Source of the DNA: CAWCTD01 sp963798455 | GTDB taxonomy: Bacteria; Acidobacteriota; Terriglobia; Bryobacterales; Bryobacteraceae | Direction: 5' to 3' | Assembly: GCA_963798455.1 (NCBI GenBank) | Contig: CAWCTD010000003.1 | Location: forward strand, 62,001-126,000 | Length of the DNA: 64,000 bases | Part shown: positions 39,567 to 48,873 of the stretch, piece after piece | Layout of the letters: the number at the start of each line of letters is the position of its first letter | Position numbering within the stretch: the stretch's first letter is position 1 | The notes under the pieces: generated by a model | Told to the model about the DNA's origin: nothing | Databases searched by the model: none | The model's input: the letters and a program-made list of their open reading frames with translations, nothing else | Translations under genes and position numbers: made by a program

Positions 39567-39921
39567 CGCGAGGAGGGAGCCGGTGTCCCTTACGGGGGTC
39601 CAGCCGTACTGAGCCCCTCCTAGACGAAAAAAAGTACGGAGAAAAGATACACAACGCGGCCTTCCTTGGTGTATACTCAGTGAAATTGTAATTTGCGGGT
39701 TCAGTATCTAAGATTGAGAAACTGTAACCTTGGGGGTCTGGGAAGTGCCCAATAGGCGCCTCCCGGTTGAGTCGTTTGCATAGCAGCCAAAGGGAAAGAC
39801 CGTGAACCGGGATGGTGCTCGGTTCGGCAAAGATAGCGTTCGGCCTGAACCCGATCCCGAGTTGCCGTTCCAGATCAAAGCGGACCCCCTCCAGACTCTA
39901 GATGTCTAGCGAGGTGAAGGA
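39567..39921. other. Intergenic region between recO and the first duplicated receptor
   Basis: The left part is the divergent upstream region of recO. The middle is AT-richer (GTGTATACTCAGTGAAATTG around 39668-39687) and probably holds the receptor promoter, although no clear -35/-10 pair is visible. A 35-codon frame starting GTG at 39802 and stopping at 39909 ends 12 bp before the receptor ATG. It could be a leader peptide but has no independent support. GGTGAAGGA at 39913-39921 is the receptor ribosome site. Confidence 0.4.
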
Positions 39922-42900
39922 ATGCGAAAAGTATTATTGCTGATTGGATTGTTGGGAGCGGCGCTGGGCATCGCGTTCGCTCAAACCGGTGGCAGCATCA
40001 CGGGTGAAGTCAGAGATCAAAGCGGCGCGTTGATTCCAGGCGCCGCTATTACGGTTACCAACACCGCAACCAACGTGGCGCGAACCACCCAAACCAATGC
40101 CGCGGGGATTTACAGCTTCCCCGCTCTGATTCCTGGACCGTACCAGGTGAAGGCCGCGGCGGCGGGCTTCCAAACGGGCGTGACGAGCGGCATCCAGCTC
40201 CAGGTGCAGCAGACGGCCCGCGTGGATTTCTCCTTGACCGTGGGACAAGCCTCGCAATCGGTTGAAGTCGCTGCCAACGCGGCGTTGCTGTCCACCGAAA
40301 ACGCCACGGTCGGCACCGTGATCGACGAAAGGCGGATCATGGACCTGCCGTTGAACGGCCGCAGTTTCTTCAGCCTGGTCGCGTTGAGCCCCAACGTGAC
40401 GTACGGGTTCACTCCCGCCGCGCAAGCGAGCGGCCGCCTGGGCGGTTCGCGCGGCAGTCTCACCATCGCCGTGACAGGGGGGCGCTCGACTTGGGAGAAC
40501 TACACCCTGGACGGCATCACCAACACCGACATCGATTTCAACACGTACATCCTGCAGCCGTCGGTGGACGCGCTACAGGAATTCAAGGTGCAGACCGGGA
40601 TCTACCCGGCGGAGTTCGGGCGGGAAGCCGGACAAGTCAACGTTTCCACCAAACCCGGCACCAATGAATACCACGGAACCATGTCCGAATTCCTGCGCAA
40701 CGACAAGCTGGACGCCAGGGATTACGATTTCAGCTCGGCCCTCCGCAGCGCCACGAACCCCTCTCCGGGGAGCCAGCCCTACCGCCAGAACCAGTACGGC
40801 TACACGCTGGGCGGCCCGATCCAGATTCCGAAGATATTCAACGGAAAGGACCGGCTGTTCTTCATGTCGAACTGGGAGGGATACAAGTCCCGCCGGACCA
40901 CTACGAATTATTCCACCGTGCTGACGCCGGAGATGCGAAACGGCGACTTTTCCTCCATCCTCTCTAGCGGGTATCAGTTGGCGGATCCGAACTCGCGCGC
41001 CGGGACCTACCCCAACATCACGCAGACGTTCTTCCCCGGCAACCAGATTCCCGCCGGCCGCCTCAGCGCGGGTTCCAAGCTTCTGCTCGCCTTCGTGCCG
41101 CAGGCGAATAATACCACGACGTCGGGCGGCCTGCCTTACCGGAATCTCCAATGGTCCTTTGGCAATCCAGTCGACAAGGACACGATCACCGAGCGCATCG
41201 ATTTCAACGAGAGATCGAGCTCGCAATGGTTTGGCCGCTACAGTTGGAACGACGAATCTTCTTTCGCCGCAACCCCCACCATGACGCTGGTCGATGGGGA
41301 AGTTCTGTACACTAGGGCCAGCCAGTGGGTGGTGTCCAACGTCCGGACCCTTTCGCCGACCAAGGTGAACGAGGCCCGGTTCGGCTACAACTCGCTGTTC
41401 AACAACATCACCCAGCAGTTGGCGGGCAAGCGGGATGTAAACGCCGAGATCGGTACACCCTTCAAGGTCACGGATCCGAACTCCTGGGGCATCCCCAACA
41501 TCAGCTTCCAATCGGGCAATTTGAGCGGCTGGGGCAACCCGACCAGCGCCCCGTTCCAGATCAACGACAAGTATTACCAATGGGTGGACAACTTCTCCTG
41601 GGTCATCGGGAAGCACTCGCTGCGCATGGGTGGAGAGTACCGCTACAACGAGTTCCCGCAGGTCGGAAATGAATTCCCGCGCGGCCAGTTCTATTACAGC
41701 AACACGTTCACCAACACCATCACGCCGACGAGCTCCGGGGGCATCACGCAGGCCGGCGGCTACTCGGGCGCGGACTTCGTGTTGGGCGACACCAACAACG
41801 CCATTGCCGCCGTCTCGCTGGTCCAGGCCGATTTCCGCAGCAGCGAATGGGCAACCTACATCGACGATAGCTGGAAGGTGACCCCGCACCTGACCGTCAG
41901 CTTGGGTTTGCGGTGGGAGGTCGCGCAGCCGATGTTTGACAAACTCGGACTCGAGCCGAACGTCCAGATGTTCGCGCGGGTTCCCAACGTCGCCAACGTG
42001 CAGGATAAGAGTCTGCATCCGGTTTTCGTCCGCGCGGGCAGCAGCGGCGATTTTTACGACGGCATCCAGTTCCGATACTCATCCTATTACAGCACCCAAT
42101 CAGCGCAACCCGCCGGGACCCTGTATCCTCTGCAGACGGTCCGGGACGGGCGGATGGGCAAACGGTTGATCGACACCAATTACCACGACTTCTCGCCCCG
42201 CATCGGGATCGCCTGGAGCCCCTCGGACAAGTGGGCGGTCCGCGCCGGTTTCGGCCGATTCTTCTCGATGGAGAGCAAGAACTCCATCTTCGATTTCAGC
42301 CGCGCGATGGGTGGCCGAACCGGCTCAGTGGCGCCCACCACGTACGGGGTGCCGACCTTCAGCTACACGAATTTCATCGACACGGCATCGCTCCCGGTGA
42401 CCCTGCCCATCGGGCTCACCTGGGGTGCGAACCAACACCTGCCGGACAGCAACACCATGACATTCGTGCTGAACGTCCAGCGCACGATCGGCAAAGCGAC
42501 CACAGCGGAGGTGGGCTACAGCGGCTCGCTGCACCGCCACCTGCAATACCTGAATAACATGAATCAGGGGATTCTCGACGCTAAATTGCCGGCGGTTCAA
42601 CGCTTGCCCTTTCCGGAATGGGGAGCCTCGGGGATCCAGTGGGTGGATGCCGACGGCATGGGGAGTTACCATGGCCTGGCCGGCAAACTGACCCAGCGTT
42701 TCGGCGCGAACCTGAACACCTTGCTTTCCTACACCTGGTCCAAGGCCCTGGACACCGCCAGCAACATCCGTGGCCCGTCGACCGACTTCTCGCCCCAGGA
42801 TGCGCGCAACCCCCTTGCGGGAGAAAAAGGCCCCTCGGCTTTCCAAGTTCCGCAACGTTTCGTCGCTTCCATCCTCTACACGCTGCCGTTCGGCAAGGGG

Positions 42901-43407
42901 CAGCGCTTCCTCAACTATGGAGGGGTGGTAAACGAGGTGGTGGGCAGTTGGCAGCTCAGCACCATTACCACGCTGCAGAGCGGCGGCGTGATCGACACCA
43001 GCTCATGGGATTCCGGGGGCACCAATTTCATTACCAACGCCACCCGGCTCAACTGCGTCGCGGGCGTGGATCCGGTTTTCTCCAATCCCAACCAGAGCGC
43101 CTGGCTTAACCCGGCGGCATTCACCAACACGGCGGCCGGCACGTTTGGGACCTGCGCGCGGAACAACCTGAGGGGACCGTGGCGAGGGAACCAAGATATT
43201 TCGGTGGTCAAGCATTTCCGGATCACCGAGAGAAAGGATCTGGAGTTCCGCACGGAGATGTTCAACGCTCCCAACCATGTGATATTGAGCAATCCCAACG
43301 CAGGCTGGGGCAACGGCTCGAATGCAACGCCGAGCAAGACTTTCGGTACCATTACCGGGGCTGGCAATATGCGGCAGATCCAGCTCGCGCTTAAGTTTAA
43401 CTTCTGA
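39922..43407 (+). CDS. Oar-like TonB-dependent receptor, duplicate copy 1
   Basis: 1,161 residues. Signal peptide (LLLIGLLGAALGIAFAQ), carboxypeptidase-regulatory domain (GSITGEVRDQSGALIPGAAI), plug (IMDLPLNGRSFFSLVALSPN, YTLDGITNTDIDF) and a barrel ending RQIQLALKFNF. It is nearly identical, at protein and DNA level, to the gene at 45282, including the terminator. Divergence is mostly synonymous with small changes in barrel loops. The ligand is unknown; the size fits uptake of large molecules such as polysaccharide fragments. Confidence 0.9.
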   Translation: MRKVLLLIGLLGAALGIAFAQTGGSITGEVRDQSGALIPGAAITVTNTATNVARTTQTNAAGIYSFPALIPGPYQVKAAAAGFQTGVTSGIQLQVQQTARVDFSLTVGQASQSVEVAANAALLSTENATVGTVIDERRIMDLPLNGRSFFSLVALSPNVTYGFTPAAQASGRLGGSRGSLTIAVTGGRSTWENYTLDGITNTDIDFNTYILQPSVDALQEFKVQTGIYPAEFGREAGQVNVSTKPGTNEYHGTMSEFLRNDKLDARDYDFSSALRSATNPSPGSQPYRQNQYGYTLGGPIQIPKIFNGKDRLFFMSNWEGYKSRRTTTNYSTVLTPEMRNGDFSSILSSGYQLADPNSRAGTYPNITQTFFPGNQIPAGRLSAGSKLLLAFVPQANNTTTSGGLPYRNLQWSFGNPVDKDTITERIDFNERSSSQWFGRYSWNDESSFAATPTMTLVDGEVLYTRASQWVVSNVRTLSPTKVNEARFGYNSLFNNITQQLAGKRDVNAEIGTPFKVTDPNSWGIPNISFQSGNLSGWGNPTSAPFQINDKYYQWVDNFSWVIGKHSLRMGGEYRYNEFPQVGNEFPRGQFYYSNTFTNTITPTSSGGITQAGGYSGADFVLGDTNNAIAAVSLVQADFRSSEWATYIDDSWKVTPHLTVSLGLRWEVAQPMFDKLGLEPNVQMFARVPNVANVQDKSLHPVFVRAGSSGDFYDGIQFRYSSYYSTQSAQPAGTLYPLQTVRDGRMGKRLIDTNYHDFSPRIGIAWSPSDKWAVRAGFGRFFSMESKNSIFDFSRAMGGRTGSVAPTTYGVPTFSYTNFIDTASLPVTLPIGLTWGANQHLPDSNTMTFVLNVQRTIGKATTAEVGYSGSLHRHLQYLNNMNQGILDAKLPAVQRLPFPEWGASGIQWVDADGMGSYHGLAGKLTQRFGANLNTLLSYTWSKALDTASNIRGPSTDFSPQDARNPLAGEKGPSAFQVPQRFVASILYTLPFGKGQRFLNYGGVVNEVVGSWQLSTITTLQSGGVIDTSSWDSGGTNFITNATRLNCVAGVDPVFSNPNQSAWLNPAAFTNTAAGTFGTCARNNLRGPWRGNQDISVVKHFRITERKDLEFRTEMFNAPNHVILSNPNAGWGNGSNATPSKTFGTITGAGNMRQIQLALKFNF

Positions 43408-43420
43408 TCTGGAAGTGAAA

Positions 43421-43456
43421 CAGCCGGCCATCGCACTCTGATGGCCGGCTGTTTTT
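43421..43456 (+). terminator. Rho-independent terminator of receptor copy 1
   Basis: A perfect 12-bp stem (CAGCCGGCCATC / GATGGCCGGCTG) with a 7-base loop and TTTTT directly after. It begins 13 bp beyond the receptor stop and is identical in copy 2 at 48781. Confidence 0.92.
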
Positions 43457-43767
43457 GTGTTTGGTTCTATCCGCCCGCCGCCCGCCCCAGGAACATCCCG
43501 CCCGGGATCATCGTTTTGGCGCACCAGCAATGCAAAAAATGCAGCCTGATGCGCAAAATCGAGCAGGCCGGTGTATATGTATTTCAATTTAGATTTGTGC
43601 ATTGACAAGTCTAGATTCACGCAGTTCAATTTTAGGGGTTTGGGGGCTGTTGTCGTGTCGGGGGGCTGTTGTCGCAGCATATTCCAATCGAAGGATGAGC
43701 CTGAAGGATGATGGGGGCTGAGCAGTCTGGGCTCCTTTCTGTGAGTGTGTAAGTGTCTCGGAGTCGG

Positions 43768-43875
43768 GGCTGTGGGAATGTGGGAATCGCGGCAGCGATT
43801 TCCAAGGGCGGTGGGCAAAGAGGGAAACCTGGTGTTGGTTTTCCTCTTTGTCCACGGCCCGGCATTTCCACAGCC
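43768..43875 (-). other. Potential three-helix structured element in the IS 3' tail
   Basis: Three nested inverted repeats. Outer arms are 43768-43780 and 43863-43875 (GGCTGTGGGAATG with CATTTCCACAGCC, 12 of 13 paired). An inner hairpin is at 43782-43803 (GGGAATCGC, loop GGCA, GCGATTTCC). A second inner hairpin is at 43813-43853 (17-base arms starting GGGCAAAGAGG, 15 matched and the other two possible G-U, 7-base loop). Together they make a three-way-junction fold of about 108 nt starting 5 bp after the transposase stop. It may terminate transcription or protect the transposase mRNA, or be a recognition structure. Function is inferred. Confidence 0.55.
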
Positions 43876-43880
43876 TTTTC

Positions 43881-45122
43881 TCATGCGCTCTTCCTTCGTT
43901 GGAAGCTGGCGAATAGCTTCTGTTTGGCGGTCTGCATCCGGCGGGCTGCCGCCGTGTCGGTTTCGGCTCGCTCGATCTCATTGAGCCTTTCGATGGTCAC
44001 CCCCGGCCGGAGGGCGCGCACCACCCCGGGCAACTGGCGCAAGATCTCCCAGGGCGTGGCGTACCAGCGGTACACCCTGCGTTGCTTGCCCTTGGCTCCG
44101 GTCTCCACTTCGGGCACGCCGCAGGGCCGGTGGAAGCTCAGGTAGGGATTGAAGTATCCCTCGTAGAACTCCTCGATCGCCTGCGCATGGCTGGAGTCGA
44201 TATATCCGTAGCCCATGTGCTTGCGCACCACCGCGCCGTTCTTCGCCTCCGCCAAGCCGTTGTCGTTGGAATGCCGCGGCCGCGACTTGGTCTGTTGGAT
44301 CAGCAACTTGTTGAGCAGCTTGGCCACCGTGTGGTTGATGAACTCGCTGCCGTTGTCGGAATGGAAGCCGCGGATGTGAAACGGAAACTGCCGCAGCATG
44401 GCTTCCAGCACCGGCTGCAAGTAGGCTTCGCTGATCTGCTCGGCCGCCCCCACCACCTGCCACTGCGTGACCTCGTCCACGGCATTGATGTGATACGCCC
44501 CTTTCACGCCTCCCAGATCCCCCTGGTGCACCGTGTCCACCCGCAGGTAGCCCGGTCGTCCGTCCGGCTCTGGCCGGCGCCGTTCGCCAATGGCCACCTG
44601 CACCGGCCGCGTTTTCTGGTAGACCACCCGCTTCTGCCGGTACGTCCGGCTCTTGCGCAGGTTGTAGATGTGGGCCATCGAAATGGCCGCCAGCCGCTCA
44701 TAGCGGGGGTCCTTGAAATCGTACCGCGCCCGCTGCAGGAGCTTCTGCGTCGCCGGGCCGCTGAGCGTCTCATGGGCCTGGTCGACTTCGGCCAGCAACT
44801 CGATGTCGGCTAGCCTGTAGCGGCAAGCAAAGCGGTGGCGCCGGTAGAGCGCCTCCTTGACCTCGCCGCTGTCGCCGTACTTGCCGATCAGCCGCGTCAC
44901 CTGCGCCCGGCTCAGCCCGGACATCTTCGCCACGTAACGTCGCAACAGTCCCTTCGCCTCCCGACCGCATTGCCCATAGCGCTGCTGCTTCAATGTCCGC
45001 GTCACCCAGTCATAAACCTCCCGCCGGTTCTCGCCCTCGAACCGAACCGGCTCGCTGGCCTCCAAAAACGCCCGGATCTGCTCCAGGCTCATTGTGTCCC
45101 GATCCTGCATGCTGACAATCAA
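43881..45122 (-). CDS. IS transposase, DDE integrase (rve) type
   Basis: 413 residues. The N-terminal 140 residues contain helix-turn-helix-like segments (GLLRRYVAKMSGLSRAQVTR). The integrase core has the catalytic acids in YLRVDTVHQGD, GFHSDNGSEFINHTV and HSNDNGLAEAKNGAVVRKHM. A C-terminal region follows (YLSFHRPCGVPEVETGAKGK). The size and single-gene layout fit the unclassified (ISNCY-like) integrase-type IS elements. The frame is intact, so the element may be active. The start at 45122 could be a few codons later (MQDRDTMSLEQ). Confidence 0.85.
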   Translation of the reverse strand: MIVSMQDRDTMSLEQIRAFLEASEPVRFEGENRREVYDWVTRTLKQQRYGQCGREAKGLLRRYVAKMSGLSRAQVTRLIGKYGDSGEVKEALYRRHRFACRYRLADIELLAEVDQAHETLSGPATQKLLQRARYDFKDPRYERLAAISMAHIYNLRKSRTYRQKRVVYQKTRPVQVAIGERRRPEPDGRPGYLRVDTVHQGDLGGVKGAYHINAVDEVTQWQVVGAAEQISEAYLQPVLEAMLRQFPFHIRGFHSDNGSEFINHTVAKLLNKLLIQQTKSRPRHSNDNGLAEAKNGAVVRKHMGYGYIDSSHAQAIEEFYEGYFNPYLSFHRPCGVPEVETGAKGKQRRVYRWYATPWEILRQLPGVVRALRPGVTIERLNEIERAETDTAAARRMQTAKQKLFASFQRRKSA

Positions 45123-45281
45123 TCTCCAGCATGCCCAACCTCCCCGCCTTCAGGCTCATCTTGCGTTAGAAACACACCCTTCCTTCAGGCTCATCCTGCA
45201 TTAGACAAGACTGTCGCTTGCGCCGCAAACCGTTTTGTGATATGGTTGCCCCGATGTGACTAAACGTTAATGGGGGTTGAA

Positions 45282-48200
45282 ATGCGAAAGCTAGTATTGC
45301 TGATTGGATTGTCGGGAGCGGCGCTGGGCATCGCGTTCGCCCAAACCGGTGGCAATATCACGGGTGAGGTCAAAGATCAAAGCGGCGCGTTGATTCCAGG
45401 CGCCGCCATTACGGCTACCAACACCGCGACCAACGTGGCGCGAACCACCCAAACCAATGCCGCGGGGATTTACAGCTTCCCCGCTCTGATTCCTGGACAG
45501 TACCAGGTGAGGGCCGCGGCGGCCGGCTTCCAAACGGGTGTGACGAGCGGCATCGAGCTTCAGGTGCAGCAGACGGCTCGCGTCGATTTCTCCCTGGTCG
45601 TGGGACAAGCCTCGCAATCGGTTGAAGTCGCTGCCAACGCGGCGTTGCTGTCCACCGAGAACGCCACGGTCGGCACCGTGATCGAGGAAAGGCGGATCAT
45701 GGACCTGCCGTTGAACGGCCGCAGTTTCTTCAGCCTGGTCGCGTTGAGCCCCAACGTGACGTACGGATTTACTCCCGCCGCGCAGGCGAGCGGCCGCCTG
45801 GGCGGCACGCGCGGCAATCTCACCATCGCCGTGTCGGGGGGGCGCTCGACCTGGGAGAACTACACCCTGGACGGCATCACCAACACCGACATCGATTTCA
45901 ACACTTACATCTTGCAGCCGTCGGTCGACGCTCTGCAGGAATTCAAGGTGCAGACCGGCATCTACCCGGCGGAGTTCGGCCGGGAATTCGGACAGGTGAA
46001 CGTTTCCACCAAGCCAGGCACCAATGAATACCACGGAACCGCCTCGGAGTTCCTGCGCAACGACAAGCTGGACGCCAGGGATTACGATTTCAGCTCGGCC
46101 ACACGCAGTGCCACGAACCCCTCTCCAGGGAAGGCGCCCTACCGCCAGAACCAGTACGGCTACACGCTGGGGGGACCGATCCAGATTCCGAAGATCTTCA
46201 ACGGAAAGAACCGGCTGTTCTTCATGTCGAACTGGGAGGGATACAAGTCCCGCAGGACCACGACGAATTATTCCACGGTGCTGACGCCGGAGATGCGAAA
46301 CGGCGACTTTTCCTCCATCCTCTCGAGTGGGTATCAATTGGCTGATCCGAACTCGCGCACCGGGACCTACCCTAACATCACCCAGACGTTCTTCTCGGGC
46401 AACCAGATTCCCTCCAACCGCCTCAGCGCGGGCTCCAAGCTTCTGCTTTCGTTTGTGCCAAAGGCGAATAACTCCACAACGTCTGGCGGGCTGCCTTACC
46501 GAAATTACCAATGGTCGCTGGGATCTCCGGTCGACAGGGACACGATCACCGAGCGCATCGATTTCAACGAGAGATCCAGCTCGCAATGGTTCGGCCGCTA
46601 CAGTTGGAACGACGAATCCTCCTTTGCCGTGAACCCGACCATGACGGGAGTCGATGGGAATGTTCTGTACACCCGGGCCAGCCAGTGGGTGCTGTCCAAC
46701 GTCCGGACTCTTTCCCCGACCAAGGTGAACGAAGCCCGGTTCGGCTACAACTCACTGTTCAACAACATCACCCAGCAGTTGGCGGCTAAGCGGGATGTGA
46801 ACGCCGAGCTCGGTACGCCCTTCAAGGTCACGGATCCAAACTCCTGGGGCATCCCCAACATCAGCTTCCAGTCCGGGAACCTGAGCGGCTGGGGGAATCC
46901 GACCAGCAGCCCGTTCCAGATCAACGACAAGTATTACCAATGGGTGGACAACTTCTCCTGGATCATCGGGAAGCACTCGCTGCGCATGGGGGGAGAGTAC
47001 CGCTACAACGAGTTCCCGCAGGTGGGAAACGAATTCCCGCGTGGCCAGTTCTATTACAGCAACACGTTCACCAACACCATCACGCCGACGAGCTCCGGGG
47101 GCATCACGCAGGCCGGCGGCTACTCGGGCGCGGACTTCATGTTGGGCGACACCAACAACGCCATTGCCGCCGTCTCGCTGGTCCAGGCCGATTTCCGCAG
47201 CAGCGAATGGGCAGCTTACATCGACGACTCCTGGAAGGTGACCTCTCACCTGACCGTCAGCTTGGGTTTGCGGTGGGAGGTCGCGCAGCCCATGTTTGAC
47301 GCACTCGGCCTCGAGCCGAACGTCCAGATGTTCGCGCGGGTTCCCAACGTCGCCAATGTGCAGGATCCGAGTCTGCATCCGGTTTTCGTCCGCACGGGCA
47401 GCGGCAATTTTTACGACGGGATCAATTTCCGGTACGACTCCTACTACAACACCCAATCAGCGAAACCCGCCGGGACCCTTTATCCTTTGCAGACTGTCCG
47501 GGACGGGCGGATGGGCAAACGGTTGATCGACACCAATTACCACGACTTCGCGCCCCGCATCGGGATCGCCTGGAGCCCCACGGATAAGTGGTCGATCCGC
47601 ACCGGTTTCGGCAGATTCTTCTCGATGGAGAGCAAGAACTCCATCTTCGATATGAACCGCGCGATGGGTGGCCGGACCGGCTCAGTGGCGCCCACCACTT
47701 ACGGGGCGCCGACGTTCAGCTACACGGATTTCATCAACACTGCCTCGCTCCCGGTGACCCTACCCGTCGGGCTCACCTGGGGTGCGAACCAACACCTGCC
47801 GGACACCAACACCATGACATTCGTGTTGAACGTGCAGCGCACGCTGGGCAAAGCGACCACTGCGGAGGTGGGTTACGCCGGCTCGCTGGGCCGCCACCTG
47901 CAATACCTCAACAATATGAACCAAGGGATTCTCGATGCGAAATTGCCGTCGGTTCAACGCTTGCCTTTTCCGGAATGGGGGGCCTCGGGGATCCAGTGGG
48001 TGGATGCCGACGGCATGGGGAGTTACCATGCCCTCGCCGGCAAATTGACCCAGCGTTTCGGAACGAACCTGAACACCTTGCTTTCCTACACCTGGTCCAA
48101 GGCGCTGGACACCTCCAGCAACATCCGCGGCCCGTCGACCGACTTCACGCCCCAGGATGCACGCTGCCCCCTTGGGTGCGAAAAAGCCCCCTCGGCTTTC

Positions 48201-48767
48201 CAGGTTCCGCAACGATTCGTCGCTTCCATCCTCTACTCGCTGCCATTCGGCAAAGGCCAGAAATTTCTCAACCACGGAGGGGTCTTAGACCAAGTGGTTG
48301 GCGGCTGGCAGGCCAGCACCATCACCACGCTGCAAAGCGGCGGCGTGATCGACACGTCGTCATGGGATTCCGGGGGCACCAATTTCATTACCAACGCCAC
48401 CCGGCTCAACTGCGTCGCGGGCGCGGACCCGGTTCTGCCCAATAACAACCAGAACGGCTGGCTTAACCCGGCGGCATTCACCAACACGGCAGCCGGCACG
48501 TTTGGAACCTGCGCGCGCAACAACTTGAGGGGACCGTGGCGAGGGACCCAGGATATTTCGATCGTCAAGCTTTTCCACATCACCGAAAGAAAGAACCTGG
48601 AGTTCCGCACGGAGATGTTCAACGCCCCCAACCACGTGGTATTGGGCAATCCCAACGCAGGCTGGGGCAACGGCTCGAATGCAACGCCCAGTGGCAATTT
48701 CGGTAAGATTACCGGGACGTTGGCCAATATGCGCCAGATCCAGCTCGCGCTCAAGTTCAACTTCTGA
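45282..48767 (+). CDS. Oar-like TonB-dependent receptor, duplicate copy 2
   Basis: 1,161 residues from MRKLVLLIGLSGAALGIAFA; GGGGGT is correctly placed before this ATG, whereas the ATG at 45270 has none. Domains are as in copy 1: regulatory domain GNITGEVKDQSGALIPGAAI, plug with LNGRSFFSLVALSPNV and YTLDGITNTDIDF, barrel ending LKFNF. Homology with copy 1 begins at the start codon and runs past the terminator, while the upstream regions differ, so the two are probably controlled separately. Substitutions cluster in predicted surface loops (for example GNFYDGINFRYDSYYNTQSA against the copy 1 equivalent). Confidence 0.9.
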   Translation: MRKLVLLIGLSGAALGIAFAQTGGNITGEVKDQSGALIPGAAITATNTATNVARTTQTNAAGIYSFPALIPGQYQVRAAAAGFQTGVTSGIELQVQQTARVDFSLVVGQASQSVEVAANAALLSTENATVGTVIEERRIMDLPLNGRSFFSLVALSPNVTYGFTPAAQASGRLGGTRGNLTIAVSGGRSTWENYTLDGITNTDIDFNTYILQPSVDALQEFKVQTGIYPAEFGREFGQVNVSTKPGTNEYHGTASEFLRNDKLDARDYDFSSATRSATNPSPGKAPYRQNQYGYTLGGPIQIPKIFNGKNRLFFMSNWEGYKSRRTTTNYSTVLTPEMRNGDFSSILSSGYQLADPNSRTGTYPNITQTFFSGNQIPSNRLSAGSKLLLSFVPKANNSTTSGGLPYRNYQWSLGSPVDRDTITERIDFNERSSSQWFGRYSWNDESSFAVNPTMTGVDGNVLYTRASQWVLSNVRTLSPTKVNEARFGYNSLFNNITQQLAAKRDVNAELGTPFKVTDPNSWGIPNISFQSGNLSGWGNPTSSPFQINDKYYQWVDNFSWIIGKHSLRMGGEYRYNEFPQVGNEFPRGQFYYSNTFTNTITPTSSGGITQAGGYSGADFMLGDTNNAIAAVSLVQADFRSSEWAAYIDDSWKVTSHLTVSLGLRWEVAQPMFDALGLEPNVQMFARVPNVANVQDPSLHPVFVRTGSGNFYDGINFRYDSYYNTQSAKPAGTLYPLQTVRDGRMGKRLIDTNYHDFAPRIGIAWSPTDKWSIRTGFGRFFSMESKNSIFDMNRAMGGRTGSVAPTTYGAPTFSYTDFINTASLPVTLPVGLTWGANQHLPDTNTMTFVLNVQRTLGKATTAEVGYAGSLGRHLQYLNNMNQGILDAKLPSVQRLPFPEWGASGIQWVDADGMGSYHALAGKLTQRFGTNLNTLLSYTWSKALDTSSNIRGPSTDFTPQDARCPLGCEKAPSAFQVPQRFVASILYSLPFGKGQKFLNHGGVLDQVVGGWQASTITTLQSGGVIDTSSWDSGGTNFITNATRLNCVAGADPVLPNNNQNGWLNPAAFTNTAAGTFGTCARNNLRGPWRGTQDISIVKLFHITERKNLEFRTEMFNAPNHVVLGNPNAGWGNGSNATPSGNFGKITGTLANMRQIQLALKFNF

Positions 48768-48780
48768 TCTGGAAGTGAAA

Positions 48781-48816
48781 CAGCCGGCCATCGCACTCTG
48801 ATGGCCGGCTGTTTTT
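48781..48816 (+). terminator. Rho-independent terminator of receptor copy 2
   Basis: Identical to the copy 1 terminator: 12-bp GC-rich stem, loop GCACTCT, then TTTTT. Confidence 0.92.
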
Positions 48817-48873
48817 GTGTTTGGCCATCCGCCCGCCGGCAGGCCGGAGCCGGCCGTCGCTACGTTGTCTACC

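Larger units (their letters stand above)
43692..45197 (-). mobile_element. Insertion sequence with DDE integrase-type transposase
   Basis: About 1.5 kb, bounded by a 17-bp perfect inverted repeat (AGGATGAGCCTGAAGGA at 43692-43708 and its complement at 45181-45197). A third, internal copy of the repeat core (CCTTCAGGCTCATC) lies at 45147-45160. The element holds a single transposase gene on the minus strand and a 170-bp 3' tail rich in inverted repeats. No target-site duplication was visible next to these ends, so the true tips may lie a few bases away. It separates the two duplicated receptor genes. Confidence 0.75.

Noticed and set aside
43642..43674. Two copies of GGGGGCTGTTGTCG 19 bp apart as a CRISPR-like start
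   Set aside because: Only two short units without spacer structure or cas genes; more likely a local tandem duplication by the IS edge.
43682..45207. Target-site duplication next to the IS repeats
   Set aside because: The flanks (AATCGA before 43692, GCATTA after 45197) do not match, so no duplication can be claimed with these ends.
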